A stretch of 39,331 nucleotides of DNA from Deltaproteobacteria bacterium (GTDB taxonomy: Bacteria; Desulfobacterota; Syntrophobacteria; Syntrophobacterales; Syntrophobacteraceae), in NCBI GenBank assembly GCA_021813685.1, contig JAKAJS010000080.1, positions 1-39,331 on the forward strand. The letters run 5' to 3'. Shown here piece by piece: positions 31,843-39,331 of the stretch; position 1 is the first letter of the stretch, and the number at the start of each line of letters is the position of its first letter. A program made the position numbers and the translations under genes. A model generated the notes under the pieces. It was not told the DNA's origin. It saw only the letters and a list, made by a program, of their open reading frames with translations, and made no database searches.

Positions 31843-33426
31843 TCAGAAATCCACCTGGAACCGAGAATCGAAGATATTTGCATCTCCATTGTGGATATTG
31901 AATACGGATCCGCCCGATGCGCTCGTCTGCGGTGTGCCGTCGATATGGGCGTGGACGTAGTCGAACATCCATCGGACATTTGGATTGAGATACCAGATCA
32001 GGCTTCCGGTCCAGTCCTGCTCGGTTCCGCCACGTATCGTTCCGTCGTTTAGATCGATGCTGTCGTAGCGACCGGCAAGCTCCCAGGCTCCCCATCCGCC
32101 GCTTGCGGGATTGAAGTTGCACTTGGGGACCGGCCGGGCGAAGACCCCGTAGCGAGGATCGTAGATGCGGTGTTCTCCGGTAAGGAACCAGGTAGCCATG
32201 ACATAGTAGCCGTCAAGAGTCGGACTGGAAGCCGATGTGGCGTGGAGCGTGGACGGGGTGCCGCTGTAATAGTACATGCGGGCATCATTTAGCAATGCCT
32301 GGAAGTATTCGCCCTGGACCGAAAAAGGCCCGTAGCTCAAGGCGAACTCGGGGTTGATTTCGTTAACGCCCTGCGCCGCCAGGGGACCGGTGTTGACCGT
32401 ATTAATGCCGCTCAGGTGCCATTCGGGCCTGCTCAGATACTCCAGTTCCGTATGGCCACTGGCATTTACGCTGCCCGGATTATCCGTGCGAAACAGATGC
32501 CGAAACCCAAAGCCCAGGTGTACCAGTTCCGCACCCTTATCGACGTACCACGGTGCGGCGGTCACCCTTGCCGCAAGATTCACGTTATCGTAGGGCTGAA
32601 AAGAGGTTCCCGACGAGTTGTCCTGCTGCATATACCCCCCGACCGCCCAGGTCATACGTTCCTGGAATTCGGTGTTGAACAGCATGATCCCGAGGTTTCG
32701 ATCGCTGTACTGATTGGTGGTGACAAAGGCGTTGTCTACCGAACGTTCTGTAAATTCAAACCAGGCGTCGCTGGTCAACTCTTCCAGGGAAAAGGGCTCC
32801 TTCATGTGGCCGACCCGGATGTTCGCAAAACAGGGAAAGCCGTAATAAGACATGTAGGCGTCCTGGACTACGGTGCTTCCCCCTCCGAAGTCCATCTGCA
32901 GTTTGTAGTCGAAATCGCCGAAGAGGGTGCCTTCGAGAATGGGCTTTATGCGCCTGGCCTCGGCGCCGTAGCCCGCAAGGGACCCGGCCTTTGCCCCGAG
33001 CGCACTTCGGAGGCTGTCGTTTATGGTCGCGCCGCCGAAATCGAACTGGGCGTTTCCGCCGACGTGCATCGTGAACCGGCCGTTATTCGATTCGAAATAG
33101 ACCTGGTTGTGTTTCCAGGAGGCGGTAACGCCCAGAGGGCTCTTTTCCTTTTTCTCCTTGGCCGCCCGGACGGTTTCCTCCTTGACCTGCTTTTGCACGG
33201 CGGCCTGCTGCGCAGATTTTTCCTTCTGCGCCTCCTTTAAAAGCTCGTCGTACTGTTCTTGAGTGATCTGATGATTTTGCTTCAAGATAATCAAAAGCTT
33301 TTCGGCAAGCGTCTGATGGTCCTGAGCGCACGCCCCCGGCGCCCGGGACAGTGAAAGCATGAATACCAGCACTAATGCGAACGATGCAATTCTGCAGCAG
33401 CCAACTCTTTCCCCTGTGCCTTTCAT
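31843..33426 (-). CDS. Phosphate-selective porin O/P family protein (porin 2)
   Basis: Outer-membrane porin of 527 residues, paralogue of porins 1 and 3. Signal peptide (FALVLVFMLSLSRAPGACA), the shared segment QTLAEKLLIILKQNHQIT with a long K/E/Q coiled coil, and the barrel phrases FTMHVGGNAQFDFGG, ANIRVGHMKEPFSLEELTS and WTGSLIWYLNPNVRWMFDYV. The C-terminus is QVDF, again an aromatic end. It has extra residues in one loop (LNDARMYYYSGTPSTLHATS) not present in the others. AAGGAG lies upstream of the ATG at 33426; a longer frame to 33459 lacks one. A cysteine at the predicted signal-cleavage site (GACAQ) could be chance. Confidence 0.9.
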   Translation of the reverse strand: MKGTGERVGCCRIASFALVLVFMLSLSRAPGACAQDHQTLAEKLLIILKQNHQITQEQYDELLKEAQKEKSAQQAAVQKQVKEETVRAAKEKKEKSPLGVTASWKHNQVYFESNNGRFTMHVGGNAQFDFGGATINDSLRSALGAKAGSLAGYGAEARRIKPILEGTLFGDFDYKLQMDFGGGSTVVQDAYMSYYGFPCFANIRVGHMKEPFSLEELTSDAWFEFTERSVDNAFVTTNQYSDRNLGIMLFNTEFQERMTWAVGGYMQQDNSSGTSFQPYDNVNLAARVTAAPWYVDKGAELVHLGFGFRHLFRTDNPGSVNASGHTELEYLSRPEWHLSGINTVNTGPLAAQGVNEINPEFALSYGPFSVQGEYFQALLNDARMYYYSGTPSTLHATSASSPTLDGYYVMATWFLTGEHRIYDPRYGVFARPVPKCNFNPASGGWGAWELAGRYDSIDLNDGTIRGGTEQDWTGSLIWYLNPNVRWMFDYVHAHIDGTPQTSASGGSVFNIHNGDANIFDSRFQVDF

Positions 33427-33930
33427 ACGATCATCTCCTTCACAGTTGAACAGTCGCATTCATTTGGAATCTCAAACAACTCGAAGCTGGAAACATTCAG
33501 GAGATAATTGAACTGTGATTTTCTTTTTCTTCCGTAGCGGGCTTTTGGCTCTTCATTCGCCAACTGGAGCGATTCCCCGGATACTCTCCTATTCACCCCC
33601 TTTCCTGTGTTACAATTGGTGCAAAGTCCGTTCCGCTTTGTTTGCTGTTCGTCCACCGCGATCAGCAAAGGAAAGGACGAAAAAAAGGGGGCGATATATT
33701 TGTCGTGTTTGCATATTTCAGGTGACATCTACTGTAACTGTGAAGTTTCGAGAGGGCGGCTCTTGCTCTATGCCATGGATGAGGGGCTTTACGAGGGAAG
33801 AGTTCTCGGGACGGATGGTCCTCGGAGTTCTGCCGGGGTGAAACCCGAACTAAAGCACGGATTGGACAGTATCCCCCCTTTGCAAAGGGGGGAAGGGGGG
33901 ATTTCTGGGAGTATCAGGCTGATATTCTAA
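33427..33930. other. Intergenic region upstream of porin 2, possible small plus-strand frame
   Basis: No secure gene. A plus-strand frame from TTG at 33700 (GGGGG upstream) to 33930 would encode 76 residues (HISGDIYCNCEVSRGRLLLY, then AMDEGLYEGRVLG) and runs into the repeat sequence, so it could be a gene remnant. At 33873-33892 is a perfect 20-bp palindrome, CCCCCCTTTGCAAAGGGGGG, related to the family-1 hairpin. CTGTAAC occurs once at 33732, without a clean partner at 11 bp. Confidence 0.4.
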
Positions 33931-34010
33931 GGAAATCCCCCTAAATCCCCCTTTTTCAAAGGGGGACTTGGGTTCGAATCACCCGGCGAGTTGCAGGGCT
34001 TCCGGGTAGG
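33931..34010 (+). repeat. Interspersed hairpin repeat, family 1 (copy B)
   Basis: Same sequence order as copies A and C: GGAAATCCCCC, CCCCCTTT-TTC-AAAGGGGG stem, ACTTGGGTTCGAATCACCCG, then GCAGGGCTTCCGG. It lies 12 bp past the stop of the 51-residue Cys-rich gene, on the opposite strand. Confidence 0.8.
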
Positions 34011-34022
34011 CTCTGATTCTAT

Positions 34023-34178
34023 TTAACCGCCGCAGTACCCGCCGCTGATTCCATGGCAGTAGGACGGATAGCTGTTTGCGCAGCAGTTGCAGTTTGCGTT
34101 GGCAGCACGCGCGCCGGCGGGTGCGAGAAACCCGAGCAGCGCGAAAAACAGGAACGCAGTCATGATCGCTTTTTTCAT
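34023..34178 (-). CDS. 51-residue secreted cysteine-rich peptide
   Basis: Translated directly from the minus strand. The first about 27 residues are a clear signal peptide (MKKAIMTAFLFFALLGFLAP, then AGARAANA). The mature part is only about 24 residues with five cysteines (C30, C32, C33, C41, C49) in NCNCCANSYPSYCHGISGGY and CGG. No family is recognised. The ribosome-binding site is weak. It lies downstream of porin 3 on the same strand, beyond that gene's terminator, so it should have its own promoter. Like the protein at 31536, it has a signal peptide and five cysteines and stands next to a porin. Confidence 0.65.
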   Translation of the reverse strand: MKKAIMTAFLFFALLGFLAPAGARAANANCNCCANSYPSYCHGISGGYCGG

Positions 34179-34255
34179 GGTTTTCGCGTTTCGCTGACAA
34201 TTTGTTTATTGTTGAATGGTAATTACTTCGCTCGAGGATGGCGTGCTCCACGCAC

Positions 34256-34293
34256 AAAAAAATGGCGCTTTCTCACGAGGAGAAAGCGCCATT
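34256..34293 (-). terminator. Rho-independent terminator of porin 3
   Basis: AATGGCGCTTTCTC and GAGAAAGCGCCATT form a perfect 14-bp stem with a 5-nt loop. On the minus strand the stem is followed by a run of T's (34262-34256). It lies 117 bp past the porin 3 stop codon. Confidence 0.85.
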
Positions 34294-34409
34294 CGAAACC
34301 GTCCTCCCGAACCCGGATTAAAAGCATCCGGGCCCAGGGCGGTCAATAAGGTTCTACGGAAATTCAGGTACGCAAAACACTATCCGCTTTGCGCATCCAG
34401 CGTCTCGGA

Positions 34410-35939
34410 CTAGTAGACGATCTGGAAGCGCGTATCGATGATGTTTGCGTCGCCATTGTGCACGAATGTGCTCGTTGTATGCTGCATTCCGTCCACATGT
34501 GCATGGATGTAGTCGAACATCCACCTGAGGTTCGGGTTGAGGTACCAGATCAGGCTTCCATTCCAGTCCTGCTCGCTCCCGCCGGTTACGCCCTTGTCGG
34601 TGAGATCGATAGAGGAATAGCGCGCGGCGACTTCCCACGCTCCCCAGGTCCCGGCGTTCGGGTCGAAGTTGCAGCAAAGCTTCGGCCGGCCGAAAACCCC
34701 GTATTTCCTGTCGTAATTGCGATGCTCTCCAGTCAGGAACCAGGACGCCATCACATAATAGCCAGAAAGATTCGGGTTGGTGAACGTCTTGTCGTTGGTG
34801 GTGTAGTCATTCAGGAAAGTATCGAAAAATTCACCCTGCACCGAAAACGGCCCGTAGACAACGGCCAGTTCGGGATTTATCTGGTCGCCCGACTCCGCGG
34901 TCAATCCTCCGGTATTGACAGTTTTCACATTGGCCAGGTGAAATTCCGGCAAGCTCAGGAAATCGAACGCATAGGCCGCTGATGTTGCCTTGGACGAAGA
35001 CAGCCAATCGTCTGTGTTGTCGGACCGAAACAAGTGGCGATAGCCAATGCCGAGGTGAACCAGTTCGCAGCCCTTGTCGGCATACCAGGGCAGAAAGGTC
35101 AGCCGGCCGGAGACATTCGCGTTGTTAAAGCCGCCCGCCTGATAGGAGGTTCCCGATGGATTGTACTGCTGAATGTATCCGCCGGCGGCCCAGGTCATGC
35201 GTTGATCGAATTCGGTATTGAACAGCATGACTCCCATGTTTCTATCTTGCTGGCCATTTGATGTTACGAAGGCGTTATCGAGGCTTCGCTCGGTAAACTC
35301 GAACCAGTTGGAGCTGGTGAGTTCTTCCAGGGAGAAAGGCTCTTTCATGTGGCCGACCCGGATATTGGCGACGCAGGGGAAGCCGTAGTACGAAATGTAG
35401 GCGTCCTTCAGGACAACATTACCGCCGCCCAGTTCGACCCCGACATTGTAGTCGAAATCGCGGTACATGGTGCCCTGCAGGCTGAGCCGCAGACGCCTCA
35501 CCTCGGCGCCGTAGCCGTTAAGGTCGTTTTTTGAGCCGGTAAAAGCCTGCCGCATGCGGTCGTTCATGTCTGCGCCGCCAAAATCGAGCTGCGCGTAGCC
35601 GCCCACATGCATCGTGAAGTTGCCGTTATTGGTTTCGAAAAAGAGTTCGTCGTGCTTCCAGGAAGCTTTCACCCCCAATGGATGGGTCGCCTTGTACTGC
35701 TTGGCGGCCTGGGCCGTTTCGGCCTTGACCTGCTTTTGTACGGCGGTTTTCTGCTGGGCCTTTTCCTTCCGGGCCTCCTGCAGAAGCTCGTTGTACTGCT
35801 CCTGGGTGATCTGGTGGTTTTGTTTCAAAATAATCAGAAGTTTTTCGGCCAGCGTCTGCTGGTCGGCGACAGCGCGGACTGTCCACGCAAACGAGGCCAT
35901 GAACACCAGGGCCATGACCGGTGCCAGATATTTTCTCAT
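34410..35939 (-). CDS. Phosphate-selective porin O/P family protein (porin 3)
   Basis: Third porin of the array, 509 residues. Signal peptide (MRKYLAPVMALVFMASFAWT), shared segment QTLAEKLLIILKQNHQIT and coiled coil, then barrel phrases FTMHVGGYAQLDFGG, ANIRVGHMKEPFSLEELTS, NPELAVVYGPFSVQGEF and WNGSLIWYLNPNLRWMFDYI. It ends QIVY (aromatic). It is closer to porin 2 than to porin 1 in the barrel region. The ATG at 35939 has GGAGG upstream. Its promoter region shows no clean Pho-box-like pair. The three genes are likely tandem duplicates that then acquired small genes between them. Confidence 0.9.
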   Translation of the reverse strand: MRKYLAPVMALVFMASFAWTVRAVADQQTLAEKLLIILKQNHQITQEQYNELLQEARKEKAQQKTAVQKQVKAETAQAAKQYKATHPLGVKASWKHDELFFETNNGNFTMHVGGYAQLDFGGADMNDRMRQAFTGSKNDLNGYGAEVRRLRLSLQGTMYRDFDYNVGVELGGGNVVLKDAYISYYGFPCVANIRVGHMKEPFSLEELTSSNWFEFTERSLDNAFVTSNGQQDRNMGVMLFNTEFDQRMTWAAGGYIQQYNPSGTSYQAGGFNNANVSGRLTFLPWYADKGCELVHLGIGYRHLFRSDNTDDWLSSSKATSAAYAFDFLSLPEFHLANVKTVNTGGLTAESGDQINPELAVVYGPFSVQGEFFDTFLNDYTTNDKTFTNPNLSGYYVMASWFLTGEHRNYDRKYGVFGRPKLCCNFDPNAGTWGAWEVAARYSSIDLTDKGVTGGSEQDWNGSLIWYLNPNLRWMFDYIHAHVDGMQHTTSTFVHNGDANIIDTRFQIVY

Positions 35940-36379
35940 CACTCTTTCCTCCAAAAAAAAAATCGTGCATTTTTTTATTACAATCAAATCCCTCTGAAAC
36001 GCTTTGCTCTTTTTCCCTCCTTTCGCCTCTCCCGCCCCGGGAGCCCCTTCCCGGAATTTGTGCAGGCGGGATCACAGCCAATTCAATCGGCGGCGCGATT
36101 GCCCCTAACCACGCCAAACCTTTCGAAAAGGCCTGCTTAACCAATATGCCGTCCTAAAAGGAGCGGCGCCTTCTCTTTTCGTCTCCAATTCGCAATGAAT
36201 TTTTAACGGAATTGACACACTACCTAGCTTGGCGCCATGAAATATGTCAAGCCGAAATCAGGGCTTTTTCGATAAATATGGAGGAGAAAACTCACGGCCC
36301 GGTTGCGTTCAAGTCCGATATCGGTCAAAATTGAAAAAAATCGTAAAAAGGGGTGGCATTGCTCATCGGAGAGGATCAA
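35940..36379. other. Divergent intergenic region between porin 3 and the PrmA-like gene
   Basis: No gene is supported. Two TTGACA hexamers face each other (plus strand 36212-36217; minus strand 36250-36245), possible -35 boxes of divergent promoters, but the matching -10 elements are weak. An imperfect hairpin lies at about 36157-36180. Confidence 0.4.
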
Positions 36380-37171
36380 ATGCTAAAAGTGTACGAGATC
36401 ACGGGGGAGAGCCGGCCGGTGGACGCGCCAGCAGGAGGGCTCGAGGGGGTTTGGCCCGAGCCGCCCTTCTATTATCTTTTCTACAGGAAGGAAGCCCCGG
36501 AGGCCGTCGCGAACTGGCTGGAATCACACCCCGATTTTCGAATGACCGGCCGCTACGAGCTGCCCTATGAAAAATGGCAGGATATTTCCCACAGGCAGCT
36601 AAGCCTTGGGGCCTTCGATGTTGGAATGTCGGCCTCCTCGCTCGAAAAGCCGGGAAGGATAAGGCTCCTTGTCGACCCGGGGGTCGTGTTCGGCTCCGGG
36701 CTGCATCCCACTACGCAGGGGTGCCTTCTAGCCCTTTCGGAGATATTCGCTTCTACTGCCGTCCGCACCGTGGTTGATTTCGGCGCCGGAACGGGAATTC
36801 TTGCAATAGCGTGCGCGCTTGCCGGAGCCCGGTTCGCCCTGGCCATAGACCGAAATCCCATGGCGATCGAAAACGGGAAAAAAAACGGGCGCGCAAACGG
36901 GGTCGAGGGCAAAATCGGCTTTGTGCAGGCCGAAGGGCTCGAATGCGTGGGGCTGCGCCCCGATTTGCTCGTAATGAACGTAGAGTGGCCCGTGCAGGAG
37001 AAAATTCTTTTCTCGGGGCAGTGGAAACGCGCGCGGCGAATTGTGCTCGCCGGATTTTTGCCGGGCATGCTCGAAGCGGTAAAAGCCTTCGTCACCCCCG
37101 GGTTTTCCATAGAGCGAGTGACCGAGATCGAAGGGTGGCCAACAGTGAGTCTGGTAGCAAAATCCCCCTAA
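36380..37171 (+). CDS. PrmA-like (ribosomal protein L11 methyltransferase family) SAM-dependent methyltransferase
   Basis: A 263-residue class I methyltransferase. The PrmA-type phrase FGSGLHPTTQGCL is at 104-116 (family FGTGxHxTT), motif I DFGAGTGILAIA at 133-144 and the acidic residue of motif II in AIDRNP. The family NxL motif after the core reads MNVEWP, so the target-binding part is divergent. The N-terminal domain resembles that of PrmA, which trimethylates L11, but the protein is shorter than the usual 290-300, so another protein substrate is possible. The ATG at 36380 has GGAGAGG upstream; an in-frame GTG at 36353 is weaker. Its stop codon (TAA) lies inside the family-1 repeat. Confidence 0.82.
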   Translation: MLKVYEITGESRPVDAPAGGLEGVWPEPPFYYLFYRKEAPEAVANWLESHPDFRMTGRYELPYEKWQDISHRQLSLGAFDVGMSASSLEKPGRIRLLVDPGVVFGSGLHPTTQGCLLALSEIFASTAVRTVVDFGAGTGILAIACALAGARFALAIDRNPMAIENGKKNGRANGVEGKIGFVQAEGLECVGLRPDLLVMNVEWPVQEKILFSGQWKRARRIVLAGFLPGMLEAVKAFVTPGFSIERVTEIEGWPTVSLVAKSP

Positions 37172-37246
37172 ATCCCCCTTTTTCAAAGGGGGACTTGGGC
37201 TCGAATCACCCGACGCGTTTCAGGGTTTCCGGATGGACACCAGTTA
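37157..37246 (+). repeat. Interspersed hairpin repeat, family 1 (copy C)
   Basis: GCAAAATCCCCC start, the CCCCCTTT-TTC-AAAGGGGG stem, ACTTGGGCTCGAATCACCCG, CGCGTTTCAGGGTTTCCGG and GGACACCAGTT. The first 15 bp are the last codons and stop of the PrmA-like gene. It lies between convergent genes (PrmA-like and HIT). Confidence 0.8.
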
Positions 37247-37254
37247 ACTGGTGG

Positions 37255-37707
37255 CTATCCAGGTTTTTCTCCTGTCACTACTCCCTGTATCTTTATCCTT
37301 TCCACCGCGGCTCGGATACTTTCGGCCGTCTCGCGCATCTGGCGATCGTCCGCGTAGGGGGTTCTCGGCCAGAAAAAACCTTTGAGGCCGTCCTTTCTTT
37401 TCCTCGGAACCACGTGTACGTGCAGGTGCGGAACACTCTGGCTGATCGTGTTGTTGATGGCCACAAAGGTTCCTTCGGAGGCGGTGGCTTCCCGTACGGC
37501 GCGGCACAAAAGCTTTGCGTCGGAGAAAAAAGGCGCGATAAGCGATGCGGGCAGATCCTCCAGGGTCTCGTGGTGGGTCCGCGGGACGAGCAGGCAATGG
37601 CCGTGAAACAGCGGGCGGATGTCGAGGAAGGCCATGCAGAATTCATCTTCGAGCACGACCGCCGCAGCCAGCTCTTTTGAAACGATCCGGCAGAATTTAC
37701 ACTCCAT
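37255..37707 (-). CDS. HIT-family nucleotide hydrolase/transferase
   Basis: Histidine-triad protein of 150 residues. The catalytic HxHxH is at 94-98 in PHLHVHVVPR; C3 and C6 (CKFC) probably hold a structural zinc, as in Hint-type proteins. Family members hydrolyse AMP-linked nucleotides or dinucleoside polyphosphates. The ATG at 37707 has GAGGGGAG upstream. The frame extends 90 bp further upstream but overlaps RadA's end and a simple-repeat stretch, so it is rejected as coding. It is 67 bp downstream of radA on the same strand. Confidence 0.92.
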   Translation of the reverse strand: MECKFCRIVSKELAAAVVLEDEFCMAFLDIRPLFHGHCLLVPRTHHETLEDLPASLIAPFFSDAKLLCRAVREATASEGTFVAINNTISQSVPHLHVHVVPRKRKDGLKGFFWPRTPYADDRQMRETAESIRAAVERIKIQGVVTGEKPG

Positions 37708-37736
37708 TCCGCTCCCCTCTTCCGCTTTTTCGCCTT

Positions 37737-37770
37737 TCTTCCCGCTCCCCGCTTCTTGCTTCCCGCTTCC
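37737..37770. repeat. Degenerate CTTCCCG-type simple repeat
   Basis: A short imperfect run of the CTTCCCG unit (TTCTTCCCGCTCCCCGCTTC, then TTGCTTCCCGCTTCC) in the gap between radA and the HIT gene. It is related to the long tract at 39257 and the purine-rich complement at 27011-27040. Confidence 0.6.
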
Positions 37771-37774
37771 GCAT

Positions 37775-39157
37775 CTACGCCTGCGGCTCGGTCTCAAAGA
37801 CCATCCGGAGAACCTCCTGGAGGGAGCGCACGCCTATGGAGCGCTCATCCCGGTCCTCCGCCTGCGAGAGCCGCTCGGAGTTGCTCGCGGGCATGAGCCA
37901 GGCGTTAAAGCCGAGCTTGGAGGCCTCCTGTGCCCGGAGCGCGCTGTGGCCGACGCCCCGCACCTCGCCGGCAAGCCCCACCTCGCCCCAGACCACGAGG
38001 TCCTGCGCCAGGGGCTTGTCGAGATAGCTACTGATCAGTGCCGCGGTAAGGGCCAGATCGGCCGCCGGTTCCACCAGTCGCACCCCCCCGGCCACGTTGA
38101 CAAAGACGTCCTGCTGCGCGAAATTGAACCCCAGCTTTTTTTCGAGCACGGCAAGGAGAAGCGAGAGCCGGTTCGTATCGAACCCGATGCAGGTCCTGCG
38201 CGGCTGCGCCCAGCCGGTAGCGCTTACGAGCGCCTGCAGCTCCACGAGTATGGGCCGCGTACCTTCCACCGAACAGGCGACGACCGAACCGGATACCCCG
38301 CGCGGCCGTTCGGCCAAAAGGGCGCCGGAAGGGTTTGGCACCTCTTCCAGGCCGCTTTCTTTCATCTCGAAGACTCCGACCTCGTTGGTCGATCCATAGC
38401 GGTTCTTAACCGCCCGCAGCAGTCGGAAGGTGTGCGTCCTGTCGCCTTCGAGGTAGAGGACCGTATCGACCAAATGCTCGAGGGTGCGAGGGCCGGCTAT
38501 GGCGCCCTCCTTGGTGACGTGGCCGATGATGAAGATGGAGATTCCGGCCTCCTTGCCCGCACGCATGAGCCGGAGGGCGCATTCGCGCACCTGGCTGATC
38601 GACCCGGGGGCTACGTCGAGCGCTCTCGTATACATCGTCTGGATCGAGTCGACGGCCACGACCAGCGGAGGTTTTTTCTGCATTTCCTCCAGGACCGCCT
38701 CGAGCGAGGTTTCGGAATAGATGAAAAGGTCCGGCGAGCAAATCCCCAGCCTCTGCGCGCGGGATTTGAGCTGCTGAGGGCTCTCCTCGGCCGAAACGTA
38801 GAGAACACCGCCCTGTCCCGTCATCCTGGAAAGGGCCTGGAGAAGAAGGGTCGATTTGCCGATGCCGGGGTCTCCCGCCAAAAGGACCAAAGAGCCCTTT
38901 GTGAGCCCCCCGCCGAGCACCCTGTCCCATTCCCCCATGCCCGTATGGAAACGCACGTCCCCCTCTGAGCGGATTTCTTCGAGGCTGACCGGGCGGGCCG
39001 AGGAAAGCTTTGCGAGTTTTGACGCCTTGCCGGCCCCCGAAGAGGAAACCTCTTCGGAGAAACTGTGCCAGACCTGGCATTCGGGGCACCTGCCCATCCA
39101 TTTGGGGCTGGTGTAACCGCACTGCTGGCACCTGTATACCAATGTCGGGTGGGCCAT
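37775..39157 (-). CDS. radA: RadA (Sms): DNA repair and recombination ATPase
   Basis: Full-length RadA, 460 residues, which processes recombination intermediates by driving branch migration. Zinc finger C10/C13 and C24/C27 (CQQCGY, CPECQ); RecA-type core with Walker A GDPGIGKST at 95-103 and VVAVDSIQ as Walker B; the RadA-specific KNRYG at 250-254; and a C-terminal Lon-protease-like domain without the catalytic serine (from about 290, ending in RSLQEVLRMVF). GGAGAAGAGG lies upstream of the ATG. It leads a pair with the HIT gene. Confidence 0.97.
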   Translation of the reverse strand: MAHPTLVYRCQQCGYTSPKWMGRCPECQVWHSFSEEVSSSGAGKASKLAKLSSARPVSLEEIRSEGDVRFHTGMGEWDRVLGGGLTKGSLVLLAGDPGIGKSTLLLQALSRMTGQGGVLYVSAEESPQQLKSRAQRLGICSPDLFIYSETSLEAVLEEMQKKPPLVVAVDSIQTMYTRALDVAPGSISQVRECALRLMRAGKEAGISIFIIGHVTKEGAIAGPRTLEHLVDTVLYLEGDRTHTFRLLRAVKNRYGSTNEVGVFEMKESGLEEVPNPSGALLAERPRGVSGSVVACSVEGTRPILVELQALVSATGWAQPRRTCIGFDTNRLSLLLAVLEKKLGFNFAQQDVFVNVAGGVRLVEPAADLALTAALISSYLDKPLAQDLVVWGEVGLAGEVRGVGHSALRAQEASKLGFNAWLMPASNSERLSQAEDRDERSIGVRSLQEVLRMVFETEPQA

Positions 39158-39256
39158 CTCGCCTCTTCTCCTTTGCCGGGGAATAGGGATACTACCATGG
39201 AAACGATTGCGAGCGGGAGCGGGAAGCGGGTAAAAAATGTTCTTCCCGATGTTTTT

Positions 39257-39331
39257 CTTCCCGCTTCCCGCTTCCCGCTTCCCGCTTCCCGCTTCCCGCT
39301 TCCCGCTTCCCGCTTCCCGCTTCCCGCTTCC
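39257..39331. repeat. CTTCCCG heptanucleotide microsatellite
   Basis: Ten perfect CTTCCCG units plus five bases, running off the right edge of the window. It begins 100 bp upstream of the radA start. Related purine-rich sequence (GGGAGCGGGAAGCGGG) lies at 39212-39230. Such 7-bp tracts are prone to slippage. Confidence 0.95.

Noticed and set aside
33979-34257. 92-codon minus-strand frame overlapping the 51-residue peptide
   Set aside because: The overlapping shorter frame has a clear signal peptide and cysteine pattern; the longer one is Arg-rich with no features.
37619-38968. 449-codon plus-strand frame opposite radA
   Set aside because: The minus strand encodes RadA with zinc finger, Walker A and KNRYG; the plus-strand product is low-complexity.
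39257-39331. Tandem repeat as a CRISPR array
   Set aside because: The unit is 7 bp with no spacers, so it is a microsatellite.

Overview
The window looks like a chromosomal segment of a GC-rich, Gram-negative, motile bacterium, most likely a deltaproteobacterium in the broad sense (Desulfobacterota or Syntrophobacterota type). The support is indirect: large cytosolic hybrid histidine kinases, O/P-type porins with outer-membrane C-termini, a Wsp-like chemosensory operon, a TSUP permease, a DUF5132/HMA_2/P-type ATPase gene set and an ISAzo13-type transposase. No rRNA, tRNA or CRISPR array was seen.

Region 1 (1-9.4 kb, minus strand) is one chemosensory operon. From its upstream end it reads: membrane MCP with a C-terminal Cache-like domain, CheW, CheR-TPR, CheW with an N-terminal extension, soluble MCP with three PAS repeats, CheA-REC, and CheB, which runs off the left edge. 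This is the Wsp gene content plus a second receptor. No WspR-type output gene is visible. A sigma-28-like promoter lies in front of the first receptor gene.

Region 2 (9.6-11.4 kb) holds a flavin-binding PNPOx-fold protein, a TSUP permease and a small orphan gene, all on the minus strand. Region 3 (11.8-16.9 kb, plus strand) holds an LEA-like repetitive protein, a Ca2+-type P-ATPase with an HMA-like N-terminus lacking CxxC, and a divergent methionine adenosyltransferase paralogue with several active-site motifs replaced.

Region 4 (16.9-27.5 kb) is a signalling block. Two paralogous CBS-PAS hybrid kinases (one with an HPt, one without) flank a REC-PAS-GGDEF-EAL protein, a DksA-type factor, an MntP-like transporter, an EcsC-like protein and a DUF5132 protein. 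An HMA_2 protein closes the block. Four plus-strand promoters here carry direct repeats that match the Pho-box rule (7-bp half-sites, 4-bp spacers), and the same pattern occurs upstream of the first porin.

Region 5 (27.6-28.9 kb) is an ISAzo13-type transposase gene split at an A8 slippery run. Region 6 (29-36 kb) is an array of three O/P-type porins interleaved with small secreted Cys-rich or Met-rich proteins, including a 51-residue five-cysteine peptide at 34023-34178. Region 7 (36.4-39.2 kb) is housekeeping-like: a PrmA-like methyltransferase, a HIT hydrolase and RadA.

Two families of interspersed hairpin repeats and a CTTCCCG microsatellite sit in the gaps between genes. The main hypothesis is a phosphate-starvation (PhoB-like) regulon that joins porins, CBS hybrid kinases, a DksA factor and an HMA_2 protein. 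Its sequence evidence is the shared 11-bp-period operator.
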